Assembly (NCBI GenBank): GCA_947475225.1
Contig: CANJMQ010000014.1
Span: forward strand, 1-60,977
DNA from: Bradyrhizobiaceae bacterium
GTDB lineage: Bacteria > Pseudomonadota > Alphaproteobacteria > Rhizobiales > Aestuariivirgaceae
Length of the DNA: 60,977 bases
Direction: 5' to 3'
A program made the position numbers and the translations under genes. Position 1 is the first letter of the stretch, and every line of letters starts with the position of its first letter. Below are positions 42,970 to 52,661 of this stretch, one piece after another. The notes under the pieces are model-generated. The model made no database searches. It worked only from the letters and a program-made list of their open reading frames with translations, and was not told the DNA's origin.

Positions 42970-44124
42970 ATGCTGCAGATCTTCAGCCGCTCGGTCCGGT
43001 CAGCCAATCCCATCATGGGCATCGGCTTCGTCACGCAGAACGAGGACGTTGGCCGTCAGCTCAAGGAGTATGTGGCGCAGAGCGAGGGTGTCGACCTGAC
43101 CCTTATCGCCTCCGCCAAGGTCGTGCCGGGTTTCGACCCTCGTGGCGTCAGCATCTTCGTCTACGACCTCGATTCCTCCACCGAGGCGGCGCAGCGTGAA
43201 TTCGAACGTTTCATGGCCCAGCGTCCGCAGCTCCTTCCGGTCATCGTGCTGTCACCTGCGCTGGGTGATGACCTGGTGCGCTGGCTGCTGAGATTACGGG
43301 TTGCGGACTGGCTCAAGGCGCCGCTCAGCGCCGGCGAACTCATCGCTGCTTGCGGTCGCGTTCTGAGCCAGGGCGGCGTCGCCAAGACCGACCTCAAGTG
43401 CATGACTTTCCTCGGCGCGCGCGGTGGCGTCGGCACCACGTCGATCGCGGTACAGGCTGCATTGCTGGCTGCGGAGCGCAGCAAATCGACCACGCCGACG
43501 ACCTGCGTGGTCGACCTTGACCTGACCGGCGGGGCGTGTGCGGAGTATCTGGATATCCGCCCCGCCTGGGCGCTGGACGAGATCATCGCCAACCCGGCGC
43601 GGCTCGACCCGCACATGCTGGAACTCATGACCTCCACCTACAAGAACAAGCTGGACGTGCTGTCCGCCCAGCGAAAGTTCGGTGAGGCCTTTACCTTCGC
43701 GCCGGACGTGATCACCCGCACGCTCGATATCGTGTCCCAGAGCCACCAGACGCTCGTCGTGGATCTGCCGCGCCATGTGGAAAACTGGACCGACGCGGTC
43801 ATCCTGGGATCCTCCGACATCTATGTCATCACTGATTTCTCGGTACCTGGCCTCAAGGCAGCCCGCCGCATGGTGAACGACCTGAGCCAGCAATTCGGCG
43901 AAAACGTCAAGCCGAAGGTCGTGGTCAACAAATTCAACCGTCCATTGTTCGGTACCGGCATTTCCTCAAGCGAGATGAGGGATCTCCTCGGCGATGTTCT
44001 TGCCGGACATATTTCCGCCGATGAACGTCTCTTGCGGGAGGCCATGGATCGCGGCGTTCCCACAACCGACATCAAGCCGCGCAACAGCTTCGTCAACGAC
44101 TTGTCCAAGATCCTGGGGTACTGA
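42970..44124 (+). CDS. cpaE: Tad pilus localisation ATPase CpaE/TadZ
   Basis: The 384-residue protein has a receiver-like N-terminal domain (~1-130, SIFVYDLDSSTEAAQREFERF) and a MinD/ParA-type ATPase domain. The P-loop reads LGARGGVGTTSIA, with threonine where the usual lysine stands, as is common in this subfamily; VVDLDLTGGACAEYL and PKVVVNKFNRP follow. CpaE positions the pilus machine at the cell pole. It precedes cpaF by 2 bases. Confidence 0.9.
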   Translation: MLQIFSRSVRSANPIMGIGFVTQNEDVGRQLKEYVAQSEGVDLTLIASAKVVPGFDPRGVSIFVYDLDSSTEAAQREFERFMAQRPQLLPVIVLSPALGDDLVRWLLRLRVADWLKAPLSAGELIAACGRVLSQGGVAKTDLKCMTFLGARGGVGTTSIAVQAALLAAERSKSTTPTTCVVDLDLTGGACAEYLDIRPAWALDEIIANPARLDPHMLELMTSTYKNKLDVLSAQRKFGEAFTFAPDVITRTLDIVSQSHQTLVVDLPRHVENWTDAVILGSSDIYVITDFSVPGLKAARRMVNDLSQQFGENVKPKVVVNKFNRPLFGTGISSSEMRDLLGDVLAGHISADERLLREAMDRGVPTTDIKPRNSFVNDLSKILGY

Positions 44125-44126
44125 GT

Positions 44127-45542
44127 ATGGCAATTGGACGTTTTTCCCTTCTGAACCGCGGCAGCGCTCAACTGCAAGAGACGCCTGCCTCCGCTGTGGC
44201 CAGTCCCATTGCAGTCGAACCCGTCAAGCCTGCAGAAGCGATCCTGCCGGACTCCGATCCAGCTATCCTGCGCCAGCGGCTGCTTGATGCTAAGTTGCGC
44301 ATTCACGGCCGTATCATCGACGAGATCAATCTTGCGACGATCGAGAAGATGCCGATGCGGGAACTGCGTCCGCAAATTCATGCGCTGGTTGCGCAGCACG
44401 TGGCGACTGAGCGGCTGGTGCTGAACGCGACCGAATTCGAGCAGTTCGTCGATGACGTCCTGAACGAGATGACCGGCCTCGGCCCCATCGAGTCGCTGCT
44501 CAAGGACGAAACCGTCAACGACATTTTGATCAACACCCACAAGCAGATTTATGTCGAGCGCCGCGGTGTGCTCGAGCTTTCGGATGCCCGTTTCAAGGAC
44601 GAAGCTCATCTGCTGCGCATCATCAACAAGATCGTCTCGACGGTGGGCCGCCGGGTCGATGAAAGCCAGCCCATGTGCGATGCGCGCCTGCTCGACGGTT
44701 CGCGCGTCAACGTCGCGATCAAGCCGGTTGCGGTGGATGGTCCACTCGTCTCCATCCGCAAGTTCTCCAAGCGCCCTTATTCGATGGAGAAGCTGGTCGA
44801 AAACAACGCCCTGTCACGCGAAATGGCGGCGGTTCTGGCAGCAGCCGTCAAGGGCCGCGTCACCGTTCTGGTATCGGGCGGCACCGGCTCCGGCAAGACA
44901 ACAATGCTCAACGCCCTCTCGAGCTACATCAGCCCGAAGGAGCGACTGATCACCATCGAAGACGCCGCAGAACTACAGCTCCAGCAGCCGCATGTCGGCC
45001 GCATGGAAACGCGTCCGCCCAACATCGAAGGCAAGGGTGAAATCCGTCAGCGCGAACTCGTCAAGAATGCGCTCCGCATGCGGCCAGATCGCATCGTGGT
45101 TGGCGAGTGTCGCGGCGAGGAAGCCTTCGACATGCTGCAGGCCATGAACACAGGCCACGAAGGATCGATGACGACAATCCATGCCAACACCACGCGTGAT
45201 GCGTTGGGCCGTCTCGAGACCATGATCGGCATGGCAGGCTTCCCGATGACCATCCAAAGCCTGCGTACGCAGATCGCCTCGGCCATCAAGATGGTCGTGC
45301 AGCTTCAGCGCATGAGTGACGGCAAGCGCAAGGTGATCACGGTGAGCGAAGTCACCGGCATCGAGGGTGACGTGATCCAGATGCAGGAAATCTTCCGTTT
45401 CAATCGCACCGGGACATCTGAGGATGGAACGGTCCTGGGTAACTTCCAGGCGACGGGCGTGCGTCCCAAGTTCCTGGCTGACCTCGCAAGCCGCGGCATC
45501 ACGTTGCCGTCGGCCTACTTCGACCCCTCGAAGGTGCAATGA
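44127..45542 (+). CDS. cpaF: Tad pilus assembly ATPase CpaF/TadA
   Basis: The 471-residue type II/IV secretion ATPase has an N-terminal helical domain ([22 protein letters not shown]), Walker [12 protein letters not shown] (Lys257), an Asp box ([22 protein letters not shown]), a [24 protein letters not shown]alker B region and the His-box stretch after it. It powers extension, and probably retraction, of the Flp pilus with TadB/TadC as inner-membrane platform. The gene ends one base before tadB. Confidence 0.93.
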   Translation: MAIGRFSLLNRGSAQLQETPASAVASPIAVEPVKPAEAILPDSDPAILRQRLLDAKLRIHGRIIDEINLATIEKMPMRELRPQIHALVAQHVATERLVLNATEFEQFVDDVLNEMTGLGPIESLLKDETVNDILINTHKQIYVERRGVLELSDARFKDEAHLLRIINKIVSTVGRRVDESQPMCDARLLDGSRVNVAIKPVAVDGPLVSIRKFSKRPYSMEKLVENNALSREMAAVLAAAVKGRVTVLVSGGTGSGKTTMLNALSSYISPKERLITIEDAAELQLQQPHVGRMETRPPNIEGKGEIRQRELVKNALRMRPDRIVVGECRGEEAFDMLQAMNTGHEGSMTTIHANTTRDALGRLETMIGMAGFPMTIQSLRTQIASAIKMVVQLQRMSDGKRKVITVSEVTGIEGDVIQMQEIFRFNRTGTSEDGTVLGNFQATGVRPKFLADLASRGITLPSAYFDPSKVQ

Positions 45543-45543
45543 G

Positions 45544-46509
45544 ATGGAGGCCGGTTTCCTCATCAGGATGACCTTCTACGTCTGCGCTGCGCTGGCAGTG
45601 ATCTTCTTTGCGGAGGCCCTGTATCTGGGCTTTTTGGCGCCCATTCGGTCCCGCCGGGCAATTAACCGGCGTTTGCGTGTCCAGCATGAAGTTTCAGGTG
45701 GCGAGCAGGCGTTGCTCCGACTCAAGGCCCAGCGCGGCATCAATGACAGTGATCTGGCTGTCGTGGGTGGGCTTCGCAAGATGCTGGTGCAGTCGGGTTT
45801 AGCGCTGACCATGGGCAGGTTCCTGCTGATCATGGTGATACTATGCGTCGTGCTGATGGCCGGGCTCTTGTTCTTCACGACGCTACCCTATGCGGCAAGC
45901 GTCGCGATTGCACTGTTGCTCGGCACCGGCCTGCCGATGTTCGTTCTCAGGTTCATCCGCAAACGGCGCAAGGCCGCTTTTTCGAGCCAGTTGCCCGACG
46001 CGCTGGACGTTGTGGTACGAAGCCTTCGGAGTGGACATCCGGTGCCTACCGCGCTGACCTTGGTCGGCCGCGAAATGGCGGATCCGATCGGAACGGAATT
46101 CGGCATCACCACCGATGAACTGACCTACGGCCTGGACCTTCCCGGGGCGCTGCAGAATCTTTCGGTGCGGGTTGGTGTGCCCGACATGTCGTTGCTGGTG
46201 ACAGCGGTGTCGCTGCAGTCGAGCGCGGGTGGCAATCTCGGTGAAGTGCTGGAGAATCTTTCACGCGTCTTGAGAGATCGGTTCCAGTTGCAGCGCAAGG
46301 TGCGTTCTCTTTCTGCGGAAGGCAGGTTCTCAGCCTATGGCCTGACGATCCTGCCGGCGTTGATCGCCCTGGCGATCTATCTTCCTAACCCAAGTTATTA
46401 TACGGATGTCTGGAACGAGCCGGTTTTCCAGTTGGTGATGGGCGGGCTCATCATCTGGAAGCTCATTGGTGATCTCATGATCTACAAGATGATCAACTTC
46501 AAGTACTGA
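45544..46509 (+). CDS. tadB: Tad pilus inner-membrane platform protein TadB
   Basis: The protein is 321 residues from the ATG at 45544, one base after the cpaF stop; the open frame upstream is a shadow of cpaF. An N-terminal helix (FYVCAALAVIFFAEALYLGFL), then paired helices around 90-135 and the T2SSF domain with LPDALDVVVRSLRSGHPVPTAL and SAGGNLGEVLENLSRVLRDR. Two C-terminal helices end MIYKMINFKY. It forms the membrane platform with TadC. Confidence 0.9.
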   Translation: MEAGFLIRMTFYVCAALAVIFFAEALYLGFLAPIRSRRAINRRLRVQHEVSGGEQALLRLKAQRGINDSDLAVVGGLRKMLVQSGLALTMGRFLLIMVILCVVLMAGLLFFTTLPYAASVAIALLLGTGLPMFVLRFIRKRRKAAFSSQLPDALDVVVRSLRSGHPVPTALTLVGREMADPIGTEFGITTDELTYGLDLPGALQNLSVRVGVPDMSLLVTAVSLQSSAGGNLGEVLENLSRVLRDRFQLQRKVRSLSAEGRFSAYGLTILPALIALAIYLPNPSYYTDVWNEPVFQLVMGGLIIWKLIGDLMIYKMINFKY

Positions 46510-46516
46510 CGGGGAC

Positions 46517-47470
46517 ATGGAGCAAATCAAAGCATTCCTGACGGCCCGCGGTGACCTGCTTCTGCTGGCTATGGTGTTTCTTGCCGTAGCCATACTGACG
46601 TTTGCGTTTGGCAGCATCACGCGGTCTTGGTCAGGTGTGCGGCGTCGCGTGAGCGTGCCCGGCGGCCCATCCATTACTGCAGCAGACCCAATGGCCTCGG
46701 TTCAGCGCAGTTCAGGGCCCGGTTACCTGAAGGGATTGGTGCCGACCGACGAGGCGAAGAAGTCCGAACTGGTGAAGTTTCTGAACTCGTCGGGCTATTA
46801 CGGCAATCGGGCGCTGGTGTGGTTTCAGGCGAGCCGCATCGCCATGGCCCTGGCTTGCGGCATTCTCACTGCCGTCATGTTCGGCAGGCTCTATCCAAAC
46901 CGCCCGATCGCCTTCACGATTCTTGCCTGCGTCGTACTCACGTTTATTGGCTACATGCTGCCGAGAGCCATTGTCAGCGTTCGCCGCGACAAGCTTTTCG
47001 AAGAACATCGTCAGGGCTTTCCTGATTTCCTCGATCTTCTCGTCATCTGCGTGGAGGCTGGCATCAGCGTTGATGCATCGATGGACCGCATTGCCCGTGA
47101 CCTCGCGCGGGATTATCCGTCGCTGGCAAGAAATTTGTCGTTCATGGCACTGGAAGTGCGGGCCGGCAAATCGACCCGCGAGTCGCTCGACAACCTTGGC
47201 ATGAGGCTTGGCATCCCGGAAGCCAAGGCCTTTGCAACGCTCCTCCGGCAGTCGGAAGAGCTCGGGACGAGCCTGGTTCAGTCCTTGCGCGTGTACAGCG
47301 AGGAAATGCGCCAGAAGCGTCTGTCCCGGGCTGAAGAGAAGGCCTCTTCATTGCCGGCGAAGCTGGTTATACCGCTGGGTTTTTTCATCTTTCCGGTGGT
47401 GCTGGGCGTCACTCTGCTGCCAGTCGCCATCAAACTTTTTGCAGCGTTGGGGATATCGAAGGGGCACTAG
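46517..47470 (+). CDS. tadC: Tad pilus inner-membrane platform protein TadC
   Basis: The 317-residue T2SSF-domain protein has an N-terminal helix (LLLLAMVFLAVAILTFAFGSI), a pair of helices (~110-150) and the conserved cytoplasmic segment FPDFLDLLVICVEAGISVDASMDRIA, followed by LGTSLVQSLRVYSEEMRQKRLSRAEEKA and a C-terminal helix pair. It acts with TadB. Seven bases follow tadB, and the stop abuts the tadD start. Confidence 0.9.
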   Translation: MEQIKAFLTARGDLLLLAMVFLAVAILTFAFGSITRSWSGVRRRVSVPGGPSITAADPMASVQRSSGPGYLKGLVPTDEAKKSELVKFLNSSGYYGNRALVWFQASRIAMALACGILTAVMFGRLYPNRPIAFTILACVVLTFIGYMLPRAIVSVRRDKLFEEHRQGFPDFLDLLVICVEAGISVDASMDRIARDLARDYPSLARNLSFMALEVRAGKSTRESLDNLGMRLGIPEAKAFATLLRQSEELGTSLVQSLRVYSEEMRQKRLSRAEEKASSLPAKLVIPLGFFIFPVVLGVTLLPVAIKLFAALGISKGH

Positions 47471-48004
47471 ATGGGGTTGAGGTCAACAACGGAGCTGGCG
47501 GGGCGATGTGCCATGCTGCTTCTTCTCTGCGCGGGGGTGACGGCTTGCGCCTCTCAGCAGAACATGCTGCTGGCGGGGCCAAACGCCAAGCAGCCGGCAC
47601 CAAAGGTGGAGGACGCGGCGTTTTTCCCGTCCGACGATTACCTCCGCATGGGAAAAGTGTACTTCCGCAACGAAAGCTATGGTCTTGCAGCCCAGAGCTA
47701 TCAGAAGGCCGTGGAAGTTACGCCCAAGGATGCGGAAGCCTGGCTGGGATTGGCTGCGAGCTATGATCACTTGCGCCGGTTCGACCTCGCGGACCAGGCC
47801 TATGGAAAGGTGCTGCAGCTTGGTTCCCAGAATGCGGCGATCCTCAACAACGCCGGCTATTCCCAACTGCTGCGCGGAAATCTTGCAAGTGCTCGCAAGT
47901 TTCTGCTGAGGGCCTATGAACTGGAGCCAGACAACCCCTACATCCAGAACAATCTCAAACTGCTCGGCGAATCCGAGAGAAGCGTGAAGCGCCCAGGCAA
48001 TTGA
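47471..48004 (+). CDS. tadD: TPR lipoprotein, TadD-like
   Basis: The 177-residue protein has a lipoprotein signal (CAMLLLLCAGVTAC, lipobox VTAC) and about three tetratricopeptide repeats, seen as YFRNESYGLAAQSYQKAVEVTPKDAEAW and the two following units. TadD is an outer-membrane pilotin-like protein required for Flp pilus assembly. It is directly adjacent to tadC and overlaps the next gene by one base, so it belongs to the same message. Confidence 0.85.
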   Translation: MGLRSTTELAGRCAMLLLLCAGVTACASQQNMLLAGPNAKQPAPKVEDAAFFPSDDYLRMGKVYFRNESYGLAAQSYQKAVEVTPKDAEAWLGLAASYDHLRRFDLADQAYGKVLQLGSQNAAILNNAGYSQLLRGNLASARKFLLRAYELEPDNPYIQNNLKLLGESERSVKRPGN

Positions 48005-48813
48005 TGGCGAATGACACTGATCATCGTCTCGTCACCGATCTCATGGGCCTTGTCCAGCAGCGCGAGACTGATCCTGCCTCAGCCGAACGGATACGTGCAG
48101 TACCTTCTACGCTCCGCCGCATCATCGATATTGTGCTGTGGAGCAGCATCACCAACCTGATCCTTCTCGGCGTCTTCCTTGCGGGCTGGAATTCTGACGG
48201 TATCAGGAGCTATGTTCTCCAGCGATTGGGCCCCACCTACGCCAACGTTACCAGATCCGATGATCCGCCCGCCAACGCCCGGCCTGAACTTCATGACAAC
48301 GAACTCCTGACCAATGGCCCGCAGCGCCAGTTGAAGGGACCCCTGCAGATCACGCTTGTTCCGTCTTCGGCGGCACCTGAAGTGGCCGTTGATACGACGA
48401 CAGCACCGCCGCCTCAGTCAGAGCCAGTCGATGTGGCCGCCACCAGTGATGGCGCACAGGAGCCTGACCAGGGGGATGGCTCGGGCGATATCACCGTCGG
48501 CCCTGAAGATCCGGCGGCGCAGCTCACCCGGAGCCCGGTCCTGCACAAGGGGCAGAAGAGTGGCGACGTTGAGATCGGCAGTTTCAAAACCGTTTCCCTG
48601 CCAGGGTCTTCCGCCGAGTGCCTCGATACAGCCTATGGCTTGCTCGATGACGCAGGAGCCTCAAGAGACAAGCTCAAGGTGCTGGCGGAGAGCAAGATGA
48701 TTACCGTGGCGCGCATCTGCGCGGACAACGGTTCATTGGTGGTGACCTGCCGCCTCGACCAGATCACGATCAGCCCGCGCCGCCTGAAGCCAAACGAGAC
48801 TTGCACTGGCTGA
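48004..48813 (+). CDS. Membrane-anchored periplasmic protein of unknown function at the end of the Tad operon
   Basis: The protein is 269 residues from the ATG at 48004, which overlaps the tadD stop by one base. The N-terminal ~40 residues are cytoplasmic, then a single membrane helix (IDIVLWSSITNLILLGVFLAGW), a long Pro/Thr/Asp-rich linker (~85-185) and a folded C-terminal part with four cysteines (AECLDTAYG, ARICADNG, VTCRLDQ, NETCTG) that could form two disulfides. No family is recognised. The position suggests a pilus accessory role. Confidence 0.75.
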   Translation: MANDTDHRLVTDLMGLVQQRETDPASAERIRAVPSTLRRIIDIVLWSSITNLILLGVFLAGWNSDGIRSYVLQRLGPTYANVTRSDDPPANARPELHDNELLTNGPQRQLKGPLQITLVPSSAAPEVAVDTTTAPPPQSEPVDVAATSDGAQEPDQGDGSGDITVGPEDPAAQLTRSPVLHKGQKSGDVEIGSFKTVSLPGSSAECLDTAYGLLDDAGASRDKLKVLAESKMITVARICADNGSLVVTCRLDQITISPRRLKPNETCTG

Positions 48814-48910
48814 CGGCCCTTTAACGCCGCCCTGTCATCTGGTCTGCTGATCGTCAGGCAAGCTCCTTGAATTGCCGGCCGTCAGATCATGATCGGCGAA
48901 GGAGAGGATG

Positions 48911-49045
48911 ATGACCAAGATGTTTTTCCCCTTGTTTTCCGAACGCTTGCCGACTTCCAGGGCGGCGTCTGAACCGATGCTGTCGGAGCCAAAAAAGATT
49001 GCCGCCCGATCAGCCCAGTTGGCTGCCGCTGTAGTAAGGCAATGA
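48911..49045 (+). CDS. Possible 44-residue small protein
   Basis: In the ~200-base spacer after the pilus operon, AAGGAGAGG (48899-48907) stands before two ATGs (48908, 48911). From the second, a frame encodes MTKMFFPLFSERLPTSRAA... with a C-terminal AARSAQLAAAVVRQ, ending inside the 3' end of the convergent deacetylase gene. The strong ribosome site is the main support. No function is assigned. Confidence 0.3.
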   Translation: MTKMFFPLFSERLPTSRAASEPMLSEPKKIAARSAQLAAAVVRQ

Positions 49046-49906
49046 CTCGGTTCGCGGCACGTAGCTGCCCTCGCGGGTGAGCTTCGCGACGTGTGCGATG
49101 ATCTCCTCGAGGGGGGCGAACCAGACGTTCTTCGTCTTGAGGGTCTGCTCCAGCCACTGCTCCACCAGACGCCAGGGGGCGAGTCGGCCCGTCAGGAAGG
49201 GGTGCCAGATGCCTATCCAGAATCCGCCCGCCTCATACTGCGCGTCGAACTCTTCCCAGAAGGCCTTGAGGCCTTCAGAGGGGGCCTTCACCGGCATCAT
49301 GTAGTCGATCTCGGCGTAGTGGGCGAAGGGCGGCCAGTCGTCGGTGCCCCAGTGAACGGGGGCTTCCCAGAGCTCGCCTGAAGGCGTTTTCATCAGATAG
49401 GGAATGTCGTCCGCCATGAGCGATGAATCATACCGGAAGCCGTGCTCGACGAGCAGGTCGATGACCTGCTGCGTGACGTTGTAGACCGGTGCGCGGTAGC
49501 CGCGTGGCTTGCTGCCGATGCGTTTTTGATGAATTGCCGTCGCTTTTTCGAATGCTGTCCGTTGCTGTTCGCCACGCGTCTCGACGGGGTCTTCGTGGAT
49601 CAGGCCGTGATGCCCGATCTCATGCCCGTCGCGCAAAATGGAATCGATCGCATCGGGGTACTGTTCGATGCACCAGGCGGGGATGAAGAAAGACTGCTTC
49701 AAGCCGAACTTGCGATAGGTGTCGAGGATGCGCGGCACGGCGACGGTGGGGCCGTAGCGGCCCATGGAGATGGGGTAGAGCCGGTCGTGGCCATCTTTCG
49801 GACGTGAAATGTGGATGAGCGAATCCGCGTCCATGTCGAAGGTGATGGCGCAGGCGCAGCGCGCGCCATTGGGCCAGGGAATGGGATTGCGGATCATGCG
49901 CGTCAA
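49010..49906 (-). CDS. Polysaccharide-deacetylase-fold hydrolase, PuuE-like
   Basis: The 298-residue NodB-type metal hydrolase has CAITFDMDADS near the start, IGHHGLIHEDP (metal histidines), RGYRAPVYN and a C-terminal GFWIGIWHPFLTGR. No signal peptide, so cytoplasmic. The closest recalled relatives are metal-independent or metal-dependent allantoinase PuuE and related amidase-like members rather than peptidoglycan deacetylases. Its ATG overlaps the importer ATPase stop by 4 bases, so it probably acts on the imported compound. Confidence 0.82.
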   Translation of the reverse strand: MTRMIRNPIPWPNGARCACAITFDMDADSLIHISRPKDGHDRLYPISMGRYGPTVAVPRILDTYRKFGLKQSFFIPAWCIEQYPDAIDSILRDGHEIGHHGLIHEDPVETRGEQQRTAFEKATAIHQKRIGSKPRGYRAPVYNVTQQVIDLLVEHGFRYDSSLMADDIPYLMKTPSGELWEAPVHWGTDDWPPFAHYAEIDYMMPVKAPSEGLKAFWEEFDAQYEAGGFWIGIWHPFLTGRLAPWRLVEQWLEQTLKTKNVWFAPLEEIIAHVAKLTREGSYVPRTESLPYYSGSQLG

Positions 49907-50964
49907 CCTTTCAGGATATGGGCGTGCGAGGAATCGAAGGAGAGGAAAAGCGTCTGGCCCGGTTCGCGTGGGATGCCCTCGAGAGAGCGCTCCTGCACCT
50001 GGACCTTGATTTCAGTGTCGCCCGGCGCCTCGAGGAACAGGGTGACCATGGAGCCCACGAACTCTTCCGAGATGAGTTGCGCAGCGAAGGTGTTCCGCGC
50101 CGTGGGCCTGCTGACGGAGAGTGAAACGACGTCGGCGGCGACAACGAAACTTACCCTCTCGCCGGGTTTCGCCTTGCCGTCCAGCGTGAAGGTACCGGCT
50201 GGCGTATCGACGTTGCCAGAGCCGTTGACCGTTCCGGCGAAGATGTTGTTGCGGCCGACGAACTCGGCGACGAAACGGTTGGCGGGCGTGCGGTAGATAT
50301 CGCGCGCCGAGCCGATCTGGGCGATCTCGCCCTTGGACATGATGACCACGCGGTCAGCCATCGCGAAGGCCTCGGATTGCGAATGGGTGACATAGACGAA
50401 TGTGATGCCGAGCTCGCGCTGCAGCTTGGTGAGGACGGCCTGCATGCGGATGACGAGATGGGCATCAAGCGCCGAGAGCGGCTCGTCGAGCAGCAGGATT
50501 TTCGGCTCCGTTACCAATGCGCGGGCGAGCGCCACGCGCTGGCGTTGGCCGCCCGACAGCGAGTTCACGTCCCGCTCGCCGAATTCGCCGATCCCCAGAC
50601 GCTCCAGCCAGTCCAGCGCCTTCCTGCGCCGCGACGGACCGTCCAGCCCCCGCATCTTGAGGCCGAACTCGACGTTTTCCCGCGCATTGAGGAAGGGGAA
50701 CAGCGCCAGAGACTGCCAGACCATGGGCGTATCACGCTCATGCGGCTTGACGTCGACGAGGGATTTTCCGGCGAGGCGGATGTCGCCCTCGGTCGGCTGT
50801 TCGAGGCCCGCCAGCATGCGCAGTGTGGTGGTCTTGCCGCAGCCCGAGGGGCCCATCAAGGCTAGGAATTCGCCCTCGCGGATCTCGAAGTTCATGCGCT
50901 TCACGGCTTCGAAGGTGCCGAAGCGCTTCACGACATTGTCGAACACGACGAGGGGTTCGGCCAT
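49903..50964 (-). CDS. ABC importer ATPase, spermidine/putrescine type (PotA-like)
   Basis: The protein is 353 residues from the ATG at 50964, overlapping the permease stop by one base; the frame upstream is a shadow. Walker A GPSGCGKTT is at 38-46, then signature LSGGQRQR, Walker B ILLLDEPLSALD and a TOBE-like C-terminal domain (GRNNIFAGTVNGSG... ). The family includes PotA and other polyamine, iron and sugar importers. The order of genes (receptor, two permeases, ATPase) fits a Pot-type system. Confidence 0.9.
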   Translation of the reverse strand: MAEPLVVFDNVVKRFGTFEAVKRMNFEIREGEFLALMGPSGCGKTTTLRMLAGLEQPTEGDIRLAGKSLVDVKPHERDTPMVWQSLALFPFLNARENVEFGLKMRGLDGPSRRRKALDWLERLGIGEFGERDVNSLSGGQRQRVALARALVTEPKILLLDEPLSALDAHLVIRMQAVLTKLQRELGITFVYVTHSQSEAFAMADRVVIMSKGEIAQIGSARDIYRTPANRFVAEFVGRNNIFAGTVNGSGNVDTPAGTFTLDGKAKPGERVSFVVAADVVSLSVSRPTARNTFAAQLISEEFVGSMVTLFLEAPGDTEIKVQVQERSLEGIPREPGQTLFLSFDSSHAHILKG

Positions 50965-51764
50965 CAGACAGCTTCCGGTTTCTTGGCGCGGCCCATGACG
51001 AGCACCTGCGCGATGACGACGAGGGTGATGGAGACGAGGAAGACGGCGGTGCCGATGGCATTGACCTGCGGGTCGATGTTGCCGGTGAGGATTTCGAGGA
51101 TTACCACGGGCACTGTCTTGTTGAGGCCGGAGACGAACCACGCCACCGCGAACTCGTCGAAGGAGACGGCCGCCGTGAGGCACAGGCTGGCGATGATGGA
51201 AGGCAGCGTGAAGGGAATGACGACCGACTTCATGGTCACCCATTCCGACGCGCCGAGGTTCCAAGCGGCGGGCTCAAGGTTGGGGTCCATCTGGCTGAGC
51301 CTGAGCCTGATCACCGCCATGGCGAAGGGGGCGCAAAGAACGGTGTGGGCGATGATGATGGAGATGGTGAGGCCTGAGGCATGGAACATCGATAGCCAGC
51401 CGAGCATGGCGAGTGCAAGGATGATGAGCGGGATCGTCGGCGGCAGAAGCGACAGCACGAGGAATGCCTTCTTGCCGCGGAAATCATAGCGGTAATCCGT
51501 ATAGGCGGCCGAGAAGCCGATGGCGGTGGCGATGACGGCGGTGACGGAGGAGACGATAAGGCTGCGAAGCGCCGCGTCCCAGACTTCGGGGTTGCTGAAG
51601 GCCTTCACGTACCAGTCGGTGGTGAAGGTGCCGAGCGGGATCGTGGGGAAGCGGTCCGAGTTGAAGGAGAACACGAGACTTGCCGCGATGGGCGCGAACA
51701 CGAAGAGGAAGACCAGCGCGGTGTAAAACGCCAGAACCCAGCGGAGGAGCTTGTCATCCTTCAT
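50964..51764 (-). CDS. ABC importer permease, PotC-like
   Basis: The protein is 266 residues from the ATG at 51764, overlapping the PotB-like stop by 4 bases. The first helix is VLAFYTALVFLFVFAPIAASLVFSF, followed by a SLIVSSVTAVIATAIGFSAAY helix and others, and the EAA-type loop EPAAWNLGASEWVTM in the position of the ATPase contact. TAAVSFDEFAVAWFVSG is typical of PotC. It forms a pore with the neighbouring permease. Confidence 0.9.
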   Translation of the reverse strand: MKDDKLLRWVLAFYTALVFLFVFAPIAASLVFSFNSDRFPTIPLGTFTTDWYVKAFSNPEVWDAALRSLIVSSVTAVIATAIGFSAAYTDYRYDFRGKKAFLVLSLLPPTIPLIILALAMLGWLSMFHASGLTISIIIAHTVLCAPFAMAVIRLRLSQMDPNLEPAAWNLGASEWVTMKSVVIPFTLPSIIASLCLTAAVSFDEFAVAWFVSGLNKTVPVVILEILTGNIDPQVNAIGTAVFLVSITLVVIAQVLVMGRAKKPEAV

Positions 51765-52618
51765 TTGCCGCGCTTCCTGTAGGCGAAGCCGATGGCGGTG
51801 AAGGCCACGACGAGCAGGGTGAGGATCATGGTGATGGCGACCACGGCAGCGCGCGGCCACTGCTGGCCGGACTTTGAGGTGTCGACGATCATGATCGACA
51901 GCGTCGGCGGCTTCGAGCCGCCGAGATAGTAGGGCGATACGAAATCGCCAAAGGACAGGATGAAGCAGAACACGGCGGCCACCACGAGGCCGGTCTTGGC
52001 CAGGGGCATAACGACCGTGAAGACGGCGCGCAGCCGCCCGCAGCCGAGATTATGCGCGGCCTCGACGAGGCGCGTGTCGATGTTGGCCAGCGAGAAGGTC
52101 TGCAGGATCACCGCGAGCGGCAGGCAGAGCACGAGATAGCCCACCATGGTACCGAACTGGGTGTTCAGCATCTGCCAGGGGCCGATGCCGATGAAGGACA
52201 GCCCGGCGTTGATGACGCCACTCTGCGCGAGGATGACCTGCCAGGCGAAGACGCGCACCAGATAGCTGGTGAAGAAGGGGATGATGAGGAAGAAGATCGC
52301 CCAGCGGCGGGTCTTTTCACTGGCCTTGAAGGCGAGGAAGTAGCTGGCCGGAAAGGCAACCACGCTGGTGATGGCGGTGGCGAGCAAGGCCAGCCACAGG
52401 GTGAAGAAGTAGGCGTCCCAGAAGAAGTCCTTGGAGAGCATCCGCTGCCAGTTGGAGAACTGGAAGGCGGCCTCCATGCGGTAGTTCTTCACGAGGAAGA
52501 AGGACATGGCCACCATGAAGAGCAACGGGCCCACGAAGAACAGGCCCTGCCAGACGATCAGCGGCAGGCGCCAGGCGATCGCGTAGTAGTCGGGTCTGGT
52601 GGTGGGCTTGGTGGTCAT
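51761..52618 (-). CDS. ABC importer permease, PotB-like
   Basis: The protein is 285 residues from the ATG at 52618; the frame upstream overlaps the receptor gene in another frame and is rejected. Helices are seen at WQGLFFVGPLLFMVAMSFFL and WLALLATAITSVVAFPASYFLAF, and an EAA-type loop at LVEAAHNLGCGRLRAVF. DFVSPYYLGG is typical of PotB. The 194-base gap between this gene and the receptor gene holds a palindromic repeat. Confidence 0.9.
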   Translation of the reverse strand: MTTKPTTRPDYYAIAWRLPLIVWQGLFFVGPLLFMVAMSFFLVKNYRMEAAFQFSNWQRMLSKDFFWDAYFFTLWLALLATAITSVVAFPASYFLAFKASEKTRRWAIFFLIIPFFTSYLVRVFAWQVILAQSGVINAGLSFIGIGPWQMLNTQFGTMVGYLVLCLPLAVILQTFSLANIDTRLVEAAHNLGCGRLRAVFTVVMPLAKTGLVVAAVFCFILSFGDFVSPYYLGGSKPPTLSIMIVDTSKSGQQWPRAAVVAITMILTLLVVAFTAIGFAYRKRGK

Positions 52619-52661
52619 GTCGGGTGGTGTACTTGCTTCTTTGGCGGCGCTCTCCCCTCCT

